From contig CAUJGJ010000397.1 of the NCBI GenBank assembly GCA_963170055.1, positions 7,235,001 through 7,299,000 on the forward strand: DNA of 64,000 nucleotides, written 5' to 3'. The notes under the pieces were generated by a model. The model searched no databases. It worked only from the letters and a program-made list of their open reading frames with translations, and was not told where the DNA came from. This stretch comes from Halisarca cf. caerulea. Taxonomy: Eukaryota > Porifera > Demospongiae > Chondrillida > Halisarcidae. The position numbers and the translations under genes are program-made. Position 1 is the stretch's first letter, and every line of letters begins with the position of its first letter. Positions 23,744-35,021 of the stretch are shown here, one piece after another.

Positions 23744-24288
23744 TTAAACACAGAACGTCTTTTTATTGCTACTGAAAAGACAACATTATGCGGCATATTT
23801 GTCAGATTTGGACATATTCGTAGAAAATGCAATTTCAATTCTGTACAATCTCTAAAGTTAGTTTCCATCTTACTGTGAGTCAAATTATAACCAAAATAGT
23901 GTTGCGTATATTCATTTTGACTCACATTACATTTATTAAACGGACGAGTCAATACAAAATCGATAGTAAACATCAACAGCATTATACAGGAAACAACTAT
24001 TGCACAAAAACATTTAGAGTTTAATGAATTTAATTTTATATTAAATGAACATTTGGGCCCAGGAGTTAATTCTACATCCCCAGAAAGTAGTAAAAGGAAA
24101 TAGACTAGGAGAGGAAAAACTAAATTATCTGAGGTACAGCCCGTAGCTGATAAACAGCTCTTGTGGACAAAGGTGACTATCTGGCCATGTGGATATATGT
24201 GAAATATGCAAATGTTGCACTTGTGCTGACTACATACACAATTACAAGTAATACAATCTAATAACTCAGCTACATGCTGTTGCACCAA
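23744..24288 (-). pseudogene. Helitron N-terminus: first 2A-like leader
   Basis: The minus-strand frame from 24288 contains LLVYFLLLLSGDVELTPGP (2A-like, Gly at residue 77), a hydrophobic stretch (CAIVVSCIMLLMFTIDFVL, likely membrane segment), then ends KRRSVF at the piggyBac TTAA. Removing the piggyBac with one TTAA joins codon TTT to AAT GAG and continues the frame into the second 2A leader, giving an uninterrupted 501-codon frame. The start codon is simply the first Met in the frame. Function beyond a leader is unknown. Confidence 0.65.
24055..24081 (-). other. 2A-like motif 1 (GDVELTPGP)
   Basis: It fits DxExNPGP except Thr in place of Asn, a change that usually lowers skipping. A Leu-rich stretch precedes it, as in the second motif. 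Confidence 0.65.
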
Positions 24289-24555
24289 GCTATACTGGTG
24301 ATTACATGCACCATAAATCTTGCTAGAAACTCTACCCTACATTAAGAGAAAGGAAATAATGGTACGTCATAATAAAATGAATTTACATAACCAAATTGAC
24401 TTCTGAAAGTCCAGCAAAGCAGTAAATACTTTTCTATGTGTTATGTATGTGTGTTTGTTTGTTGGTGTGTATGGATATGTCGTAGTAAGAAAAGGTATCT
24501 TATAGCACGAGTATGTGGGGTGGTTGTGGTGTATAAACTTTGTATATTTTACATA

Positions 24556-24651
24556 TGTACGTGTGTGTGTGTTTGTGTGTGTGTGTGTTCGTGTGTGTGT
24601 CTGTCTGTGTGTGTGTGTGTATGTGTGCGCCCATGTGTATGTGTTTGTGCA

Positions 24652-24708
<57 letters not shown>
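24556..24708 (+). repeat. (TG)n microsatellite
   Basis: Interrupted then pure TG repeats, about 150 bp. Confidence 0.95.
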
Positions 24709-24710
<2 letters not shown>

Positions 24711-24719
24711 AATCTTTAG

Positions 24720-25740
24720 TGCAGTAATAAAAGGTATGTTAGTGCAACAGTATATTGTATGCATGCATGGGGTGATTGTGGACATTGTATATTTTACACA
24801 ATATTCTCATTTGTAGTACATAGTATGCATGTATATGTGTATGACAATGTGTAAGTGTTAGGTATACTGTTAGAAATAAAGTGCGAGGTTCACACCAATA
24901 CAAATAACTCTTACGCCAGTACAGTGAAAATACACACAAACAAAGAAGGGAGCGATTCCATTACTCCGTGTTTGAATACGTATTGTTACACGATTTTTAG
25001 CATAATTTATTCTTACGTGAGATTCTTAGACTGACGTAATCGCTTTATCACGTGACTAAGGAAGGGGAAATTTGTCAAGTGTGAAATGTTGGTTTGCTAT
25101 CGAGAAGACTTTTCCTATATGGATACTTTTCATAGCCTTATTACAGTCAGTCGTTGTAGTTGAATCGCTACTATTTACACTTTTAACAATATTTATTGTT
25201 AAAAGATTTGACTTGTTTAAGTTCACATGGTTTGTTCGGTTGTGCGAAGAATATTTGTAAGTTACACAAACTGTTGCTATGATGTTGGGCTTTTCTTAGC
25301 CTATATTTTATGATTTTTTTTGTAGGGAATTCGCGTGCTGACTATGGAGCAATTGTTAAATTGACTAGATTACGCTGAAAGGTTTTGTTAGTATTTTCCA
25401 CTTCTACGAGACGTAAAAGGAACATTTTCTTAATTTAGGATACCCCGAAGAGGTAAATCTGCTATTGCATACCCTGTGTTATTATTATGAGTAATTACTA
25501 ATTCATTTTTATAGATTTTCGACGCGTATTGTATTTTGACGGCATCATCGATCAACATGGTAAGACTGTTTGTATTGTATCGTTCTTGTCTTATTTCAGT
25601 TGTACTTTTTCGAACATCATCATGTAACTTCCTTTAACAGTTAGAAACCTCATGTTTTAACATTCAATTTTATTTATATTAATTTTGTACTTAATGCTAA
25701 GAATTATAAATTCATGCTGACCAATGTTTGATTTAGAACA
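24720..25740. other. 1 kb without a recognisable gene
   Basis: AT-rich, only short open frames; one (25072-25260) has a hydrophobic stretch but no support. Nothing else seen. Confidence 0.5.
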
Positions 25741-25744
25741 CAGC

Positions 25745-25948
25745 GGATGAATGTGTGTGTGCATGTGGTTATGCGCATATCAGTTAATATTCTTTTAATA
25801 ATAATATTTCTATTACTTATAACACACATCACAATGCAAGACTATAATCATGAGCATGTGTGTATACACATGTACATGTCTCAATGTGTGTGCATGTATG
25901 TGTATGCGTGAACAGACATGTCTCAGTGTGTGTGTATGCATGTACATG

Positions 25949-25986
<38 letters not shown>

Positions 25987-26137
25987 CATGTACATGTATT
26001 AGTATGTGTGTGTGTTTGTACCTTAACATAACCACTATATATTCCTTACACTGTGAGTGCTATCATTATGCCTTCCATTTTATAATTTCCTGTAGTAAAC
26101 TCTCAGTATGTGTGTGTACACGTGTGTACATGTCTTA

Positions 26138-26174
<37 letters not shown>

Positions 26175-26610
26175 TGTGTGTCTGTGCATGTGTGTGTATG
26201 TGTGTACATGTCTCTCTGTGTGTACGCATGTACATGTCTAATGTTTGTGTATATGCCTTAACATAGCCACTATCCCTTATACTCTGTGAGTGCTGTGCCT
26301 TCCATTTTTACAAGTTTGTATAATTATCTCAGTGTATGTGTGTGTACGCATTTACATGTCTCAGTGTGTGTGTGTGTGAATGCATATGTATGTCACGTCT
26401 ACATGTCTCCATGTGTGTATATGCATGTACATGTCTTAGTGTTTGTGTTTATGCCTTAACATAATCACTTTTCTTTACACTGTGAGTGCTGTGCCTTCCA
26501 TTTTTATAAATTTTCTGTAATTTCTCAGTGTGTGTACATGCACATATGTACATGTCTCAGTGAGTATGTGTGTAAATGTTTCACTTTGTGTGTGTACATA
26601 TGTACACAGT
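25745..26610 (+). repeat. TG-rich minisatellite (gtacatgtctcagtgtgtg)
   Basis: Repeats of TG runs separated by atgtacatgtctcagtg-like cores, with a longer spacer (acactgtgagtgctgtgcct) recurring about 26051, 26281 and 26475. This indicates a second, roughly 200-bp repeat level. Confidence 0.85.
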
Positions 26611-26639
26611 TTAAAACACATTTACTCATACAAATACAC

Positions 26640-27173
26640 ACATTCAATAAACAATTGACCAACATACTTTACATAGTGAACAGTATATAACGTACTAGTG
26701 GCACAAATACACATTGTACACATACACATGCAAAGACAGAGAGAGAGACACAGAAAAACATGCATGTACACACACAAACACATGTTCACACTATATGTGA
26801 CCATATTATATAAACACAAATGTACATATTATATTATCTTACATGCACACATACACATGCACATGCACACACACACAACTATGCACAATTGCACAGACAG
26901 ACATCTGAACTAATTTCCATTGACAAAGTCTACACACAGACAGGCACATGTGCACACACACACACACACACTCATAAACACACACACACAACTATGCACA
27001 ATTGCACAGACAGACATCTGAACTAATTTCCAATGACAAAGTCTACACACAGACAGGCACATGTGCACACACACACACACACAACTATGCACAATTGCAC
27101 AGACAGACATCTGAACTAATTTCCAATGACAAAGTCTACACACAGACAGGCACATGTGCACACACACACACTC

Positions 27174-27245
<72 letters not shown>

Positions 27246-27456
27246 TTCCCCTACTAAATACACAAACATTTTCCACACATATAGACATTCATGTAAGAAC
27301 AAACATAACTCACACACAAGCACATAGCCAATACGTATGCTATAACAACAAAGGTAATCACACAACACACTCCCACATAGCTTACAGCACAGATGGCTGA
27401 AAAACGACGACCAAGGAATATAACTTATAGTACTAGTTATGGTTGTATTTACGTGG

Positions 27457-27503
<47 letters not shown>

Positions 27504-27510
27504 ACACATG

Positions 27511-27551
<41 letters not shown>

Positions 27552-27560
27552 AAAAGTGTA
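26640..27560 (+). repeat. CA microsatellite with 92-113 bp tandem unit
   Basis: The core actatgcacaattgcacag and gacagacatctgaactaatt is present three times (starting 26878, 26991, 27083) between CA runs. Long pure (CA)n tracts follow at about 27178-27242 and 27460-27545. Confidence 0.9.
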
Positions 27561-28430
27561 ATACCGATATAAACACGCCATGCATGCAAGGTAAGACAGG
27601 GTAACTTGGAACGAACGGGTAGGGTCTACTTATTGCCTCCACGAACTGGGCATTCAGCAGTGGCAAGTATGGCTGGGCACCTCAAGCAGTATAGACCCTG
27701 TTCCAATTTTCCCCACTTTATCCTACATACGTACATAAACACACAAACCCACACACACACACTTTCCCCATTGCAAACACGTATATACATATGTATACAT
27801 ATTACTCACATGTACATAAATAAATGTAATAACACACATGGATCACACACGAATACACTGACACACACGCACACCATCTTACACTGTATCAACAAAGGTA
27901 ATCACATTGAAGACAATCCCAGCAAAGCCATATACACAAAGAGACACACACCAACTCTAAACAGAAACGTACAAAGCTTACGAAGGCACAGACGAGAGAA
28001 AAACGGGACCAAATGGAAACAATTTGTAGTACTAGGAGAAGTAGTATTCATGTAGTCAACGTGCTCTGGCGCAACTATCAACCTTTGACCCCGGTGCACG
28101 GTTACGCAATAGTTTCGCTTCATTTAGCAAATAAAAGCAACAAATACTTGCTTACCATGCTCCGCAGTATGGAGAGACTTTATCATATGGTGCAATATCT
28201 TAGGACAAGGAAAAAATAAGTGTTCCCCTATATCAAGGTCAAAGGCTTGCAACTGAAAGGTTCAGATTCTTCTAAACTGATGATATTCTGGCCATAATCA
28301 AACTGAGCTGCTGTTAGCAAGGTCACAGTTGAACGTCCAGATTGGCAAATTCCTTCAAAAAACGTAGGGAAGGTTACATACTGAAATACACCAACTTCCA
28401 AAGCACATTCCCTGTCAAACACACTAAAAC
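27561..28430. other. no recognised gene
   Basis: Contains a CA-rich patch at 27730-27880. Several frames exist, but none has a domain, splice support or low-complexity-free length that I would call a gene. Confidence 0.4.
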
Positions 28431-28439
28431 ATACATTTT

Positions 28440-30860
28440 CAAATTAATGGGTGCTTACAAACTGACCAGATGCTTGCAATGCGCATTCCCTGTCAAACAC
28501 AGGGAAGAGTACCTTTCAAATGGGGGTACGGTTACGAACTGACCAGATGCTTACAAAGTGCGTTCCCTGTCAAACACAGGGAAATGTACGCTTTTCAAAT
28601 GGGGGTACGCTTACAAACTGACCAGATGCTTACAAAGTGCATTCCCTGTCAAACACAGGGAAGTGTACCTCCAAATGGGGGTACGCTTACAAACTGACCA
28701 GATGCTTACAAAGTGCGTTCCCTGTCAAACACAGGAAATGTGTACCTTTTCAAATGGGGGTACGCTTACAAACTGTCCAGATGCTTACAAAGTGCATTTC
28801 CTGTCAAACACAGGGAAATATACCCTTTTCAAATGGGAGTACGCTTACAAACTGACCAGATGCTTACAAAGTGGATTCCCTGTCAAACACAGTGAAGTGT
28901 ACCTTTCAAATGGGGGTACGCTTACAAACTGACCAGATGCTTACAAAGTGCGTTCCCTGTCAAACACAGGGAAATGTACCCTTTCAAATGGGGGTACGCT
29001 TACAAACTGACTAGATGCTTGCAAAGTGCGTTCCCTGTCAAACACAGGGAAATGTACGCTTTTCAAATGGGGGTACGCTTACAAACTGACCAGATGCTTA
29101 CAAAGTGCATTCCCTGTCAAACACAGGGAAGTGTACCTCCAAATGGGGGTACGCTTACAAACTGACCAGATGCTTACAAAGTGGATTCCCTGTCAAACAC
29201 AGGGGAGTGTACCTCCACATGGGGGTACGCTTACAAACTGACCAGATGCTTACAAAGTGGATTCCCTGTCAAACACAGGAAATGTGTACCTTTTCAAATG
29301 GGGGTACGCTTACAAACTGTCCAGATGCTTACAAAGTGCATTTCCTGTCAAACACAGGGAAATATACCCTTTTCAAATGGGAGTACGCTTACAAACTGAC
29401 CAGATGCTTACAAAGTGGATTCCCTGTCAAACACAGTGAAGTGTACCTCCAAATGGGGGTACGCTTACAAACTGACCAGATGCTTACAAAGTGGATTCCC
29501 TGTCAAACACAGTGAAGTGTACCTTTCAAATGGGGGTACGCTTACAAACTGACCAGATGCTTACAAAGTGCATTCCATGTCAAACACAGGGAAATGTACC
29601 CTTTCAAATGGGGGTACGCTTACAAACTGACCAGATGCTTACAAAGTGCGTTCCCTGTCAAACACAGGGAAATGTACGCTTTTCAAATGGGGGTATGCTT
29701 ACAAACTGACCAGATGCTTACAAAGTGGATTCCCTGTCAAACACAGGAAATGTGTACCTTTTCAAATGGGGGTATGCTTACAAACTGTCCAGATGCTTAC
29801 AAAGTGCATTTCCTGTCAAACACAGGGAAATATACCCTTTTTAAATGGGAGTACGCTTACAAACTGACCAGATGCTTACAAAGTGCGTTCCCTGTCAAAC
29901 ACAGGGAAATGTACGCTTTTCAAATGGGGGTACGCTTACAAACTGACCAGATGCTTACAAAGTGGATTCCCTGTCAAACACAGTGAAGTGTACCTTTCAA
30001 ATGGGGGTACGCTTACAAACTGACCAGATGCTTACAAAGTGCATTCCATGTCAAACACAGGGAAATGTACCCTTTCAAATGGGGGTACGCTTACAAACTG
30101 ACCAGATGCTTACAAAGTGCGTTCCCTGTCAAACACAGGGAAATGTACGCTTTTCAAATGGGGGTACGCTTACAAACTGACCAGATGCTTACAAAGTGGA
30201 TTCCCTGTCAAACACAGGAAATGTGTACCTTTTCAAATGGGGGTACGCTTACAAACTGTCCAGATGCTTACAAAGTGCATTCCCTGTCAAACACAGGGAA
30301 ATATACCCTTTTCAAATGGGAGTACGCTTACAAACTGACCAGATGCTTACAAAGTGGATTCCCTGTCAAACACAGTGAAGTGTACCTTTCAAATGGGGGT
30401 ACGCTTACAAACTGACCAGATGCTTACAAAGTGCATTCCATGTCAAACACAGGGAAATGTACCCTTTCAAATGGGGGTACGCTTACAAACTGACCATGCA
30501 GATGCTTACAAAGTGCATTCCCTGTCAAACACAGGGGAGTGTACCTTTTCAAATGGGGGTACGCTTACAAACTGACCAGATGCTTACAAAGTGTATTCCC
30601 TGTCAAACACAGGAAACTTACCTTTTCAAATACGGGGGTATGCTTACGAACTGGCCAGATGCTTACAAATTGCATTCCCTGTCAAACACAGGGGAGTGTA
30701 CCTTTTCAAATGGGGGTACGCTTACAAACTGACCAGATGCTTACAAAGTGCATTCCCTGTCAAACACAGGAAACGTACCTTTTCAAATAGGGGGGTATGC
30801 TTACGAGCTGGCCAGATGCTTACAAAGTGCATTCCCTGTCAAACACAGGGAAGCACTACT
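28440..30860 (+). repeat. 76-79 bp satellite array, about 31 copies
   Basis: The monomer contains gaccagatgcttacaaagtg, then a palindrome with arms TTCCCTGT/ACAGGGAA, then GTACC...GGTAC arms around ttcaaatgg. Monomer starts, e.g. 28541, 28620, 28696, 28775 and 28854, are 79, 76, 79 and 79 apart. Rare variants (cattccatgtc) recur at about 29571, 30041 and 30433, i.e. 471 bp (six units) and about 392 bp (five units), showing a higher-order structure. Most units lack stops, so all three plus frames look open; I see no sign that any is a gene. Confidence 0.95.
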
Positions 30861-30864
30861 ACGT

Positions 30865-31170
30865 TCTGCGGCTGCAAATCACACTGAATAATGTACATGT
30901 ATTCCCTACCAAAAATTGAAACACGTAATCGGGTCTATAACATAGGGAAAACACTCTTCTATGCTTCTGGGTATATAGGTGGCAATGTATGACACAGAAA
31001 CAGTCCTAGGAGCTGGCAATAGGCCCTTTTCCCTCACTTTCACCCTTTTTTTCTTCTCGGGCCAGCTCGGGTACACTTGTGTCTGTATACCAAGCTACCG
31101 TACTTGTTCCAATTAGCGCGCCCCCAAAAAATAAAATACTGGAGCAGGGGGTACTTCTTTGGAGAGGAGA
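30865..31170. other. no recognised gene
   Basis: Nothing supportable between the satellite and the MITE. Confidence 0.5.
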
Positions 31171-31433
31171 ACAAGTAATTTGAGTTAAAAACTCGTGGGG
31201 GCTGCTACCCCACGCACTCGAATCTCTTGCAAAGCATTGCATGGGGTGTAAGTGCACAGCTGAACAGTCATTAAACATACTGTTTATTGTAACTGGATGA
31301 TTGTTTTGAAAACAATTGCCATATTTGGCAATTGTTATCAAAACAATTCCTATAACTCATTCCTGTATAAATTCATACTTCTCTATTACTATTATATAAA
31401 TTCTCTATTATAAGACTTTTCTTCAAATCCATG
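31171..31433 (-). mobile_element. three-hairpin MITE copy 3, right half
   Basis: Minus-strand copy. It includes the right hairpin and the central palindrome and runs as far as cttcaaatccat. There it leaves the family consensus where the (TA)n tract should start. The missing left end lies at 32904-33001. Confidence 0.75.
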
Positions 31434-32327
31434 TTATCATGAACCACGGTAGTGGTCCATATGTAGGGATGACGCGGAAAAAAACATGGCCGCCCATACA
31501 TTAAAGCCGACCGTATTTTCGCTGAAAACTCGCTTCCGGTACATTTTGAAGCTCCAAAAACAGCATATTTGACTTCTACGAGCGTTTTTCGATACATCTA
31601 AGTATACAAGAAGCTTCTGGGTGCCTTATATGAGCTATATTTTGCAAAGTTTACATAGCGTGAAAGGTCACCATTTTGGCTTCTTCTTCTTCTTATTCTG
31701 ATTCTGATTCTTCTCGTAGAACAGGCTAGGGCTCGTTAGAAGAGGTATTCAAGATTGATTTTACCACTATTTTAACCAACCATACTCACAGTGGTGCCTT
31801 TTTTACCTTTAGAAGAAATTCGTTCGATGGAAAAGCTAAACAATCCCGATTTTGCCACAAAATTTGTTCTAATCCGCCATTTTATAAATGGCCGAGTCGT
31901 ATTGGGCTGGCTCGTACTCGTATCTCGCACCTATTTTGTGCTAGTTTTCAGTGAAAACGTAAAGAATACGTAGATCAATAGGCATTTACTCACTTGTAAG
32001 TAGGTTGTCACTAGAAGCTACCCAATATTATCCAAACCAAAATTACATGTACAAGACCTATATAATACTTGGTGAAAATGGAAATGGGGTGCAGGCACAA
32101 CTGTCAATTCCACAAAAATACTAAAGTAATGTACCAAGGTTTGTCATACTGTATAGCTCTATGCATACTTTGGCTACATTGATGTTTACTTGCTATCGAT
32201 ATTATTATGTTTGCGAATGACACTTTAGTGGATGACTTGGATAAACTCTGTTTGTGGCTATACATCGTTGCATGACAGCCACTACATATAACCTATTATT
32301 TACAAGCAAAAAGTATATGGACAAGAA
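31434..32327. other. sequence between the split MITE halves, no gene
   Basis: Non-coding, with a tcttcttctt-rich patch near 31680. Together with the fold-back that follows it makes a 1.47-kb insertion relative to the other MITE copies. Confidence 0.5.
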
Positions 32328-32901
32328 CCATATAAAAACCATTTAAAAATGGAAAAAAGATGTAGGGATAAAAATTGTCAACGTCAAAAAACATTGGAAC
32401 AAGGTAGGGTTGTTTGCTACACAGGGCTGGACGGGCATAGGGATAGATGTGCATAGGGCTAGACATGCATAGGACTAGACGAACATAGGGCTAGACATAC
32501 ATAGGGCTAGGCAGGCATAGGGAAAGGCATACATGGGGCTAGATGGGCATAGAGCTAGACAGAGGTGGGTTGGACTGGGTATAGTGTGCAAATTCCTACA
32601 TCCTGCGTTAATACTTTAGCTGCGGGATTTAGGAATATGCACACTGTACCCAGTCCAACCCACCTCTGTCTAGCTCTATGCCCGTCTAGCCCCATGTATG
32701 CCTATCCCTATGCCTGCCTAGCCCTATGTATGTCTAGCCCTATGTTCGTCTAGTCCTATGCATGTCTAGCCCTATGCACATCTATCCCTATGCCCGTCCA
32801 GCCCTGTGTAGCAAACAACCCTACCTTGTTCCAATGTTTTTTGACGTTGACAATTTTTATCCCTACATCTTTTTTCCATTTTTAAATGGTTTTTATATGG
32901 T
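32328..32901. repeat. 574-bp near-perfect fold-back (giant inverted repeat)
   Basis: The left arm begins accatataaaaaccattt and the right arm ends with its complement. Arms are about 280 bp, with a short loop around 32607-32621 (gttaatactttag). Each arm carries a 16-bp minisatellite (catagggctagac-type), related to the one at 63.0-63.7 kb. Confidence 0.9.
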
Positions 32902-32903
<2 letters not shown>

Positions 32904-32932
<29 letters not shown>

Positions 32933-33001
32933 GACGAGTGTTACACACCGGAAGTCCAAATGAAAACAATATAGGGGCTGCTTGCGGCAGCCCCTAAAAA
33001 T
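32904..33001 (-). mobile_element. three-hairpin MITE copy 3, left end
   Basis: (TA)n, then cggacgagtgttacacaccg, and the left hairpin cccct...aggggctg ending in ctaaaaa. It matches the first 100 bp of the full copies in reverse. Confidence 0.8.
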
Positions 33002-33209
33002 ACAAATACCTCGATGGGGCACCATCATTAGAAGGGCGCTTAGTAATTAGAACGTATTTTTCGATCAATGTAAATGGCGGCCAGTCGAGTCCACACGTGG
33101 GAGCTCGAGGTAGACTAGATATGTTTTGTGCGGTTATCATGTCTACAAAAACAGATGGGAGCCTCGATTGTGAGAGGGAATTAACAAATACCCACAACTT
33201 GTACGGCTA

Positions 33210-34195
33210 TGGCTCAATATTATCGATGTAGATTCTAATTCAACCATACCATCAGTAGTAAACCACTCATTGATCTACCTTTTTGCCGACGACTCCAAAC
33301 TTTTGCAATCAATCACCTCCCAAGAAAGTACATCCGATCTTCAATCAGACATAGATGCAGTAATTACATGGTGCAAAAAATGGAAGCTATCCCTCAACCC
33401 CACAAATGCTCTCACATCAATTTCAACCTATCTATCACACATGCACCCGCAGCTGCCCATGTGAATCCCTCCATCTACACAATAAACGACACCCTAATCC
33501 CACAAGTACCACACCAAAGAGACCTCGGAGTTATAGCAGACTGTACCCTCCAGTGGAAAAACCACATCACGGAAGTTTGCAAACATGCATATCAATCCCT
33601 TTCTTTCATTAAACAACATCTATCATCATCATCTTGCATAGCATTAAAAAGAACCCTTTATTTATCACTAATACGCTCCAAACTATCATACTGCTCGCCA
33701 CTGTGGAGACCACGTCACATCCAGGACATCACCAAACTGGAGCAAGTACAAAGACAAGCCACCAAATTCTTAGCTGATGACCCTAGCTTAAATTATAAAC
33801 AGAGACTTTCCAAGCTACACATCCTACCACTAATGTACTATTACGAGCTACAGGACATACTTTTCCTAATAAAAAGCATCAAATTCCCCTCAGATAATTT
33901 CAACATATTCAATTATATTTCATTCTCTCAATCCAATACCAGATCAGCATCGACCAACAAACTAGTGTACACCTACGCCAGATCATCAACTACCAGGCAT
34001 TTCTACTTCAATCGAATTGCACGACTATGGAATTCCCTACCCCAAGTTAACCTAAACAACACATTTGACTCAATCAAGAAACAAATATCTGATTATCTAT
34101 GGTCACAATTCAACTGCAAATTTAACCCTGACGATCCCTGCTCGTTCCACACCATATGCCCTTGCTCCAGCTATCATCTAAGTACTGTACAGTAG
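33210..34195 (+). pseudogene. LINE reverse transcriptase C-terminal fragment
   Basis: It carries IYLFADDSKLL, the RT active-site box of FADD type, then the thumb region (CKKWKLSLNPTK). The C-terminal domain common to animal jockey/CR1-group LINEs follows (YSPLWRPRH-like, FNRIARLWNSLP). The frame changes at an AAA run near 33402; adding one A rejoins it. The endonuclease and the fingers/palm N-terminus are absent through 5' truncation. Dead as an element. Confidence 0.8.
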
Positions 34196-34601
34196 AATCT
34201 TAGATATAGACTATTATATTTACCGGCATGTTATACATCTGCTCACCATAATTTAATATTGTTAGCTGTTAGTAAGAGCCTACACCTTGCACTTTAATTT
34301 CATGCCAATTAATTACAACAAATGTTAACCTCATTGTCTACGCTCAAGATTTATTCACATTAATGGGCCCACAGCATACATTTTTATTACATGCCAATTT
34401 TCTCCATTGGTTGCCACATTATATCTGATGTCAATTTCCGAATATCATGTACATATCACTTTATACTTATCACGATTCACAACCATCACTAATATTACAT
34501 ATATATGTACTATAACTCTGGCTGCGCTTGTTTTTGGCGTCAGACCCTCAGTCACAAAATTGTGACTGTAAAGCAAATAATAATAATAATAATAATAATA
34601 A
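33210..34601 (+). mobile_element. 5'-truncated non-LTR retrotransposon (LINE) 3' fragment
   Basis: It begins inside the reverse transcriptase and keeps the coding 3' part, a 3' UTR and a (TAA)n tail of about nine units (34576-34601). The tail and 5' truncation are typical of LINEs that integrate by target-primed reverse transcription. Confidence 0.85.
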
Positions 34602-35020
34602 TTACTAAGCGCCCTCTAAAAATAAATTCCCCACCCTGGGGGCTCTTCTTTAGAACCAAAAATAATACCACTGAACGCCAATATCTTATGCAATCCTTGG
34701 GGTGTGTAGTTGGGAACAATGAGGAGAGGAGCGATGAGGATAGTGTGGCATTGATACTGGACATGGCCTGCCAGCATTTTTCAGTCATGAAGGGTATCAT
34801 GAAGATGTGGACCAGCCGATTTCAATGAATTTTTCCCATTAAGTTATAGATTATTGATATTTGCTTACTTCTCAGATTTTTTATTTATTTATTTTGACTC
34901 TATTAATGTACATTTGTTGGTGACGTGCTGTGTGTTTTGTTGATTTTGGATGCCTTATAGGGCCGTTTGGCCCTGATGCCATGGTGCATGTGGCTAATTC
35001 AATTCAATTCAATTCAATAT
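34602..35020. other. possible exon remnant and (AATTC)n
   Basis: A 60-codon frame (about 34654-34828) contains EERSDEDSVALILDMACQHF but has no identified relatives. A short (AATTC)n tract lies at about 34996-35018, immediately before the TIR element. Confidence 0.3.
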
Positions 35021-35021
35021 A

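Larger units (their letters stand above)
10625..24288 (-). mobile_element. autonomous Helitron (Helentron-like, with OTU), split by hAT and piggyBac
   Basis: On the minus strand the parts follow in Helitron order: N-terminal leader and coiled coil (24288-23744 plus 20515-19555), zinc-rich and DUF6570-like region, Helitron N domain and HUH Rep (19259-17100), PIF1-type helicase (17103-15526 plus 12350-11901), acidic linker (11938-11461) and OTU protease (11456-10803). Two foreign elements interrupt it cleanly. Several frameshifts show that it is not active in this assembly. The outer termini are not certain. The right boundary near 10625 rests on a hairpin only, and the left boundary is simply the start of the first open frame. 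Confidence 0.75.

Noticed and set aside
24436..27666. Cys/Val- and Thr/His-rich frames
   Set aside because: Translations of TG/CA repeats.
28440..30860. CRISPR array
   Set aside because: No unique spacers: the whole 76-79 bp unit is repeated, in an animal-type genome.
28558..30887. Many overlapping open frames of 60-136 codons in the satellite
   Set aside because: They are the same repeat read in all three frames; length is due to lack of stops in the monomer, not to coding.
33030..34620. Target-site duplication of the LINE from matching aagcgccct strings
   Set aside because: The match (about 33038 and 34606) is inverted, not direct, so it cannot be a target duplication.
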